In this document: positions 5,586 to 6,249 of the stretch, piece by piece
How positions within the stretch are numbered: position 1 is the stretch's first letter
How the letters are laid out: each line of letters opens with the position of its first letter
Assembly (NCBI GenBank): GCA_937891165.1
Contig: CALAEX010000173.1
Location: 1 to 6,249, forward strand
Length of the DNA stretch: 6,249 nucleotides
From: an uncultured Lachnospiraceae bacterium
GTDB lineage: Bacteria > Bacillota > Clostridia > Lachnospirales > Lachnospiraceae
Reading direction: 5' to 3'
Translations under genes and position numbers: made by a program
Notes under the pieces: generated by a model
What the model saw: the letters and a program-made list of their open reading frames with translations, nothing else
Databases searched by the model: none
Told to the model about the DNA's origin: nothing

Positions 5586-5614
5586 ATTGTACTATAAAAA
5601 GTATTTTCCTACAA
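5586..5614 (-). promoter_or_regulatory. Candidate promoter of the three-gene module
   Basis: On the minus strand, TTGTAG (5614-5609), a 17-nt spacer and TACAAT (5591-5586) match the housekeeping pattern, giving a leader of about 60 nt before the epimerase start. A short dyad, GACT...AGTC, lies immediately upstream of the -35. The rest of the 5532-5748 gap shows no gene and no clear terminator for the right-hand ATPase-like gene. Confidence 0.5.
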
Positions 5615-5748
5615 GACTCAATTCTCAATAGTCAAGATAAACTTCTAACCGTTTTTTTCTCTCCCAAACAAACGATTTCACTAATTCCTGTCTATGTCTA
5701 TTTCAGACAATAACTCCTTGATAATTGTAACGAAATCTCTCCTAATTA

Positions 5749-6249
5749 CTATCCAATTAATACCATTTTTCCTTCAAACGCAAACCCATATTTTTTTATA
5801 CATTCTTTTTCAAATCCTTTTGTGATTAAAATTGATTCATACTGTTTATCTTCAATCTGTTTTAAGGCTTTTTCTACCGTTTCTTCTAATGACTTTTCCT
5901 TTTTCGGATTATATACCTTAAATTCTATAATTATCGCATTTTTATTTCTATCCACAGGTTCTAACATCACATCATACCGTCCAAATCCACTTTCTCGATT
6001 TGATGTCAATATATACTCTCCTACCAACTCTATCATTAAACATAATACAAACCCATGATAAAATTTCTCTGGTTCAGATTCCAATGGAGTTTTTGCTGTA
6101 TCAAAATAACTAAATACATCTCTTGTAATTCGGTTTATATACTCATTCATTTCTTCTACATCATCTCGGAGCAACGCTTTTAAAAAACCATTGTAATCTC
6201 GCTTTACACTATAAAACCATCCTCGCACCATACTATAAAACATACGCTT
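5749..6249 (-). CDS. AAA-ATPase-like / PD-(D/E)XK nuclease family protein, C-terminal part, 5' end outside window
   Basis: The frame is open to the right edge, giving 166 residues plus a TAG stop. The ATG at 6243 is internal: the preceding codons read KR, as in the paralog at 1-1361 (VKRMFYSMVRGWF). This part holds the DUF1703 nuclease domain (PF08011). Numbering from that Met, D91 in GRYDVML and E107-K109 in IIIEFKV form the D...ExK active-site pattern, followed by ALKQIEDKQY (127-136) typical of this domain. The nuclease motif is intact. The ATP-binding half would lie outside the window. Identical blocks of 19 and 21 bases are shared with the left-edge gene in a gapless alignment over about 153 bp, indicating fairly recent duplication or gene conversion. 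Biological role is unknown for the family. Confidence 0.88.
   Translation of the reverse strand, partial: KRMFYSMVRGWFYSVKRDYNGFLKALLRDDVEEMNEYINRITRDVFSYFDTAKTPLESEPEKFYHGFVLCLMIELVGEYILTSNRESGFGRYDVMLEPVDRNKNAIIIEFKVYNPKKEKSLEETVEKALKQIEDKQYESILITKGFEKECIKKYGFAFEGKMVLIG

Noticed and set aside
5822..6058. Plus-strand 78-codon frame
   Set aside because: It is antisense to the nuclease domain of the right-edge gene.
1..6249. CRISPR array, tRNA, rRNA or riboswitch
   Set aside because: I saw no regularly spaced repeats, no tRNA-like cloverleaf and no recognisable riboswitch core on either strand.

Overview
The window is AT-rich DNA with Firmicutes-type signals: strong AGGAG-class ribosome binding sites, TTGnnn/TATAAT-like promoters and T-tract hairpins. 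Protein content (AAA-ATPase/PD-(D/E)XK paralogs, a GatD-like dehydrogenase, an IS66 relic) suggests a gut-type clostridium, probably Lachnospiraceae. That placement is inference. Every gene I can support lies on the minus strand, so transcription runs from high to low coordinates.

Layout, in transcription order. (1) 6249-5749 is the C-terminal third of an AAA-ATPase-like/PD-(D/E)XK nuclease protein, cut by the right edge. (2) 5519-2994 is a three-gene sugar-phosphate module: a ribulose-phosphate 3-epimerase family protein, an IspD/TarI-type CTP:sugar-phosphate cytidylyltransferase, and a zinc-dependent GatD/TarJ-like polyol-phosphate dehydrogenase. (3) 2993-2288 is a non-coding stretch with an eroded IS66 transposase start and other degraded sequence. 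(4) 2287-1706 is an orphan small membrane protein of unknown function whose C-terminus carries an in-frame 51-bp tandem duplication. (5) 1705-1362 is non-coding. (6) 1361-1 is a second AAA-ATPase-like/PD-(D/E)XK protein, paralogous to the first and cut by the left edge.

The middle module makes chemical sense as a route to a CDP-activated alditol. The epimerase interconverts ketose phosphates (classically Xu5P/Ru5P), the dehydrogenase reduces a ketose phosphate to an alditol phosphate, and the cytidylyltransferase joins that to CMP from CTP. CDP-ribitol for a teichoic-acid-like or capsular polymer is the default reading. The dehydrogenase looks more like galactitol-1-phosphate dehydrogenase and the epimerase has AlsE-like traits, so another alditol is possible.

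The most interesting non-coding signal is an approximately 61-nt element present twice, about 20 nt upstream of two unrelated genes (the cytidylyltransferase and the left ATPase gene). Each copy has a TTGTAA-N17-TATACT promoter-like pair, a 16-bp palindrome that overlaps the -10 box, and a run of seven Ts. Paired arm positions differ compensatorily between the copies. It can be read as a combined terminator and promoter, a promoter with an overlapping operator, or a small dispersed repeat.
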